NCBI GenBank assembly: GCA_002717185.1 | Contig: PBDC01000011.1 | Location: forward strand, 1-16,445 | Origin: Rhodospirillaceae bacterium | Lineage (GTDB): Bacteria > Pseudomonadota > Alphaproteobacteria > UBA8366 > GCA-2717185 | Reading direction: 5' to 3' | DNA: 16,445 nt | Part shown: positions 13,795-16,445 of the stretch, piece by piece | How the letters are laid out: each line of letters opens with the position of its first letter | How positions within the stretch are numbered: the first letter of the stretch is position 1 | Notes under the pieces: model-generated | What the model was told of the DNA's origin: nothing | Seen by the model: only the letters and a program-made list of their open reading frames with translations | Databases searched by the model: none | Translations under genes and position numbers: made by a program

Positions 13795-14918
13795 CCGAAT
13801 TTGCCTTTGAAACGAGTGCGATTAGTGGCAGCGCCCGCAGGGGCTGTATCGATAGCGCGCATGGCCAAATCCAAACGCCTGCCTTCATGCCTGTGGGAAC
13901 GGCCGGGACGGTGAAGGCGATGACTGCTGATGCGGTGCGAAGTACCGGTGCCCAGTGTGTTCTTGGTAACACTTATCACCTGATGTTGCGTCCCGGGGCA
14001 GAGCGAATTGCAGCGCTTGGTGGTCTGCACACTTTTATGGATTGGCGGGGACCTATCCTGACTGATTCTGGTGGCTTCCAGGTGATGTCGCTGGCTCAAC
14101 TGCGTGAACTTGACGAGAACGGCGTGACTTTCTCCTCTCACATCGATGGCTCTCGCCATGAATTGACGCCGGAACGAGCAATTGAAGTTCAACACCTACT
14201 GGGATCGGACATCACAATGGTATTGGACGAATGCACTCAACATCCGGCAACCTACGATGAGGCCGCAAAATCCATGGCTCTGTCGACCCGCTGGGCAAAA
14301 CGCAGTAAGGACGCCTTCATGAAGCGGCCGGGCTGCGGATTGTTCGGCATTGTTCAGGGCAGTGTATATGAGGATTTGCGTGTGGACTCCGCGGCAGCGT
14401 TAATTGATATCGGGTTTGAGGGTTACGCGGTCGGCGGCCTTGCGGTAGGCGAAGGGCAATCGGCTATGTTCGATGTCTTGGACGCCACCGTGCCACACCT
14501 GCCGTCGGAACGGCCGCGTTATCTGATGGGCGTAGGTACGCCAGACGATATCGTGGGCGCGGTCCAGCGCGGGATCGATATGTTCGACTGCGTGTTACCT
14601 ACACGATCGGGCCGCACCGGCCGGGTCTTTACAGCGCGCGGGATGCTAAATATTCGCAACGCTCGGCATGTGGACGATCCGCGGCCGCTTGAAGAAACTT
14701 GCGATTGCCAGGCGTGCGCGAGACACAGCCGAGCTTATTTGCACCATTTGCACCGCGCCGGTGAGATGCTCGGCGGGATGCTTCTGACCTGGCACAATCT
14801 GCACTACTATCAAAAACTCATGGCAGGACTCCGCGAGGCAATCGCGGCGGATACGCTTGATACATTCGTCGATCAGTTCCGGGAGCAGCAAGCACTCGGT
14901 GACATCGATCCTCTGTAA
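13791..14918 (+). CDS. tgt: Queuine/preQ1 tRNA-guanine transglycosylase
   Basis: A 375-residue bacterial TGT, which swaps guanine-34 of tRNA(Asp, Asn, His, Tyr) for preQ1. It begins at GTG 13791 ([17 protein letters not shown]), which overlaps the queA stop by 4 bp and has GGAAAGG and AGGA just upstream; a longer in-frame version from 13761 lies wholly inside queA and is not favoured. Key residues: Asp92 in [13 protein letters not shown] (general base region, Zymomonas Asp102), Asp266 in [12 protein letters not shown] (nucleophile, Asp280 equivalent), the GIVQGS base-recognition segment (186-191) and GGLAVGE (215-221). The zinc site is Cys304, Cys306, Cys309 and His335. Spacing of the zinc ligands matches the Zymomonas enzyme exactly as I recall it. 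Fully intact. Confidence 0.97.
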   Translation: MTEFAFETSAISGSARRGCIDSAHGQIQTPAFMPVGTAGTVKAMTADAVRSTGAQCVLGNTYHLMLRPGAERIAALGGLHTFMDWRGPILTDSGGFQVMSLAQLRELDENGVTFSSHIDGSRHELTPERAIEVQHLLGSDITMVLDECTQHPATYDEAAKSMALSTRWAKRSKDAFMKRPGCGLFGIVQGSVYEDLRVDSAAALIDIGFEGYAVGGLAVGEGQSAMFDVLDATVPHLPSERPRYLMGVGTPDDIVGAVQRGIDMFDCVLPTRSGRTGRVFTARGMLNIRNARHVDDPRPLEETCDCQACARHSRAYLHHLHRAGEMLGGMLLTWHNLHYYQKLMAGLREAIAADTLDTFVDQFREQQALGDIDPL

Positions 14919-14930
14919 TGGAATGAGGAC

Positions 14931-15389
14931 ATGACAGATACCTCAACGCTGACCCAGTTAGGGGGCACTGCCAAATTACCGGACTCGCCCGAGGTTGCGG
15001 TGTTGGAGAAGGTTGCGAACCCGCAGGTGGGAGAGCGCTATATCGTGCGGTTTACCTGTCCAGAATTCACGTCAATCTGTCCTGTGACGGGGCAGCCAGA
15101 TTTTGCCCACCTCGTTATCGACTATCTGCCCGGTGACTTTTTGGTTGAGAGTAAATCGCTGAAGCTCTATCTCGGTGCCTTCCGCAATTACGGCGCCTTC
15201 CACGAGGACTGTACTGTGGCCATTGCGAAGCGGGTGCATGCGGAAATCGCACCGCAGTGGCTGCGTATTGGTGGCTATTGGTATCCGCGAGGTGGCATGC
15301 CAATCGACGTGTTTTATCAGACTGGACCGATGCCGGACGATCTCTGGATTCCGGATCAAGGGGTGCCCCCTTATCATGGGCGGGGATAA
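14931..15389 (+). CDS. queF: NADPH-dependent 7-cyano-7-deazaguanine (preQ0) reductase QueF
   Basis: A 152-residue unimodular (type I, YkvM-like) QueF, which reduces the nitrile of preQ0 to the aminomethyl group of preQ1 with two NADPH. The catalytic Cys50, which forms a thioimide with the nitrile, is in [15 protein letters not shown]; Asp57 is the general acid in the same motif. The QueF signature [14 protein letters not shown] (73-86) begins with substrate-binding Glu73, and FHEDC (90-94) supplies His91/Glu92. The fold is the T-fold (GTP cyclohydrolase I-like) and the enzyme is cytoplasmic. It starts 12 bp after tgt; a GAGGA sits very close to the ATG. Its last 14 bp overlap queG. The genes for preQ0 synthesis (queD, queE, queC) are not in this window. 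Confidence 0.97.
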   Translation: MTDTSTLTQLGGTAKLPDSPEVAVLEKVANPQVGERYIVRFTCPEFTSICPVTGQPDFAHLVIDYLPGDFLVESKSLKLYLGAFRNYGAFHEDCTVAIAKRVHAEIAPQWLRIGGYWYPRGGMPIDVFYQTGPMPDDLWIPDQGVPPYHGRG

Positions 15390-16445
15390 TCATAAAGCTT
15401 CGGAGATCCGGGTGGCGGTCCGCGATAAATCGCTGTCCGAAGGATTCGATGCGGTCGGTTTCGCGCCTCCTGATGCCGGTCCCAAAGCTAAAAAAAGACT
15501 GAGCCAGTTTCTGTCGGATGGTTGGCACGGCGATATGGGCTGGTTGGAGGCTAAGGCCGACCGCCGCGCTGATCCGTTAGTTTTGTGGCCAGAAGCGAGG
15601 TCAGTCGTAGCGTTGGCGATGAATTACGGACCGGAAGGCTCGCCGCTCGACATCTTGGATTATAAGGACCGTGGTGCGATATCAGTCTACGCGCAGAGCC
15701 GCGATTATCACGATGTCGTCAAAAAGCGGTTGAAGCGGGTGGCCCGCTGGATGCACGAGGCTTTCCAATGCGAGGTTAAGGTTTTTGTCGACACGGCACC
15801 AGTGATGGAAAAACCATTGGCCGTGAGGGCCGGCCTTGGCTGGCAGGGAAAGCACACTAATTTGGTGTCCCGTATCCACGGGTCCTGGCTGTTTTTAGGC
15901 GAAATTTATACGACGTTGGATCTATCCGCCGATGCGGGTGAAACCGACCATTGTGGTAGCTGTTCACGTTGTCTGGATGTCTGTCCTACAGCAGCGTTTC
16001 CTGCACCATATCAGCTCGAGGCACGGCGCTGCATTTCCTATCTTACGATTGAGCATAAAGCACATATTCCGGAGGAATTCCGTAGAGCGATAGGAAACCG
16101 AATCTATGGTTGCGACGATTGCCTAGCGGTCTGCCCTTGGAACAAATACGCTTCCGCTGCGACTGAACCCGGTTTACGGAAAAGAGGGACGCTGGCTGCA
16201 CCGCGTCTTGCCGAACTCGCATCGCTCGACGACGCGGCATTTCGTGCGCTGTTTGCCGGCACGGCCATCAAGCGGACCGGTCGTGACCGCTTCGTGCGCA
16301 ATGTCCTGATTGCTGTGGGCAACAGCAAGGATACCAATCTAGTTCCTGCAGCTGAACGTTTACTCGATGACCCATCTCCTTTGGTGCGCGCGATGGCGGT
16401 TTGGGCCTTATGTCAGCTGGTGTCCCGGAAGCAATTTTCAGAATT
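15376..16445 (+). CDS. queG: Epoxyqueuosine reductase QueG, truncated by the window edge
   Basis: An open frame from ATG 15376 to the right edge (356 full codons, no stop); family members are about 350-390 residues, so little is missing. QueG reduces epoxyqueuosine in tRNA to queuosine using cobalamin and two [4Fe-4S] clusters. Seen: GFAPPDAG (29-36), [15 protein letters not shown] (105-119), VDTAPVMEK (138-146) with the catalytic Asp139, and [15 protein letters not shown] (151-165) in the cobalamin-binding domain. Two ferredoxin-like motifs follow: Cys193, Cys196, Cys199, Cys203-Pro, and Cys246, Cys249, Cys253-Pro, with Cys219 between as the eighth ligand. A C-terminal HEAT-like tail (NVLIAVGNS..., [15 protein letters not shown]) begins near 310, which places this in the longer, QueG-with-HEAT form. 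The start overlaps queF by 14 bp; no later in-frame Met is plausible. Confidence 0.95.
   Translation, partial: MGGDNHKASEIRVAVRDKSLSEGFDAVGFAPPDAGPKAKKRLSQFLSDGWHGDMGWLEAKADRRADPLVLWPEARSVVALAMNYGPEGSPLDILDYKDRGAISVYAQSRDYHDVVKKRLKRVARWMHEAFQCEVKVFVDTAPVMEKPLAVRAGLGWQGKHTNLVSRIHGSWLFLGEIYTTLDLSADAGETDHCGSCSRCLDVCPTAAFPAPYQLEARRCISYLTIEHKAHIPEEFRRAIGNRIYGCDDCLAVCPWNKYASAATEPGLRKRGTLAAPRLAELASLDDAAFRALFAGTAIKRTGRDRFVRNVLIAVGNSKDTNLVPAAERLLDDPSPLVRAMAVWALCQLVSRKQFSE

Overview
The window looks like chromosomal DNA of an alphaproteobacterium. This is an inference from the style of the housekeeping genes (a queA-tgt pair with a short VUT transporter, queF and queG; an N,N-dimethylformamidase-like enzyme; an SsuABC/TauABC-type importer). 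No rRNA or tRNA is present to place it more exactly. Coding density is high, genes are arranged in tight operons, and I see no integrase, transposase, tRNA, CRISPR array or phage gene.

Left block (1-5614, GC-rich in the lines I sampled). It opens with the 3' end of a nucleoside hydrolase gene on the + strand, which meets tail-to-tail a two-gene minus-strand operon. That operon encodes a dimethylformamidase large-subunit-like amidohydrolase followed by a 2-hydroxychromene-2-carboxylate isomerase/DsbA-like protein. Divergent from it is a glutamate-1-semialdehyde-aminomutase-like class III aminotransferase. A minus-strand D-2-hydroxyacid dehydrogenase follows, separated from the aminotransferase by a convergent gap holding two adjacent palindromes. 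The block reads as small-molecule catabolism, possibly of amides or other nitrogen compounds, but no substrate can be named.

Middle block (about 5615-12120, visibly richer in A+T). It carries a single minus-strand operon of six genes, transcribed from about 11.8 kb down to 5.9 kb: LuxE-family acyl-protein synthetase, LuxC-family acyl-CoA reductase, ABC ATPase, ABC permease, periplasmic substrate-binding protein, and short-chain dehydrogenase. The four genes from luxC to the binding protein overlap end to start, and the other two junctions are 5 and 15 bp, so the importer and the reductase appear to be one system. LuxC and LuxE both keep the cysteines that carry the acyl group in bioluminescent bacteria, but there is no luciferase (luxAB) and no acyl-transferase (luxD). 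My reading is an import-activate-reduce module for an unknown carboxylic acid. This is the most interesting part of the window.

Right block (12133-16445, GC-rich again). A + strand queuosine operon: VUT/YhhQ queuosine-precursor transporter, queA, tgt, queF, and queG, which runs off the right edge. It covers precursor uptake, reduction of preQ0 to preQ1, base exchange into tRNA, addition of the cyclopentene-epoxide, and final reduction to queuosine. A candidate promoter with a perfect TATAAT box and an 8-bp direct repeat precedes it.
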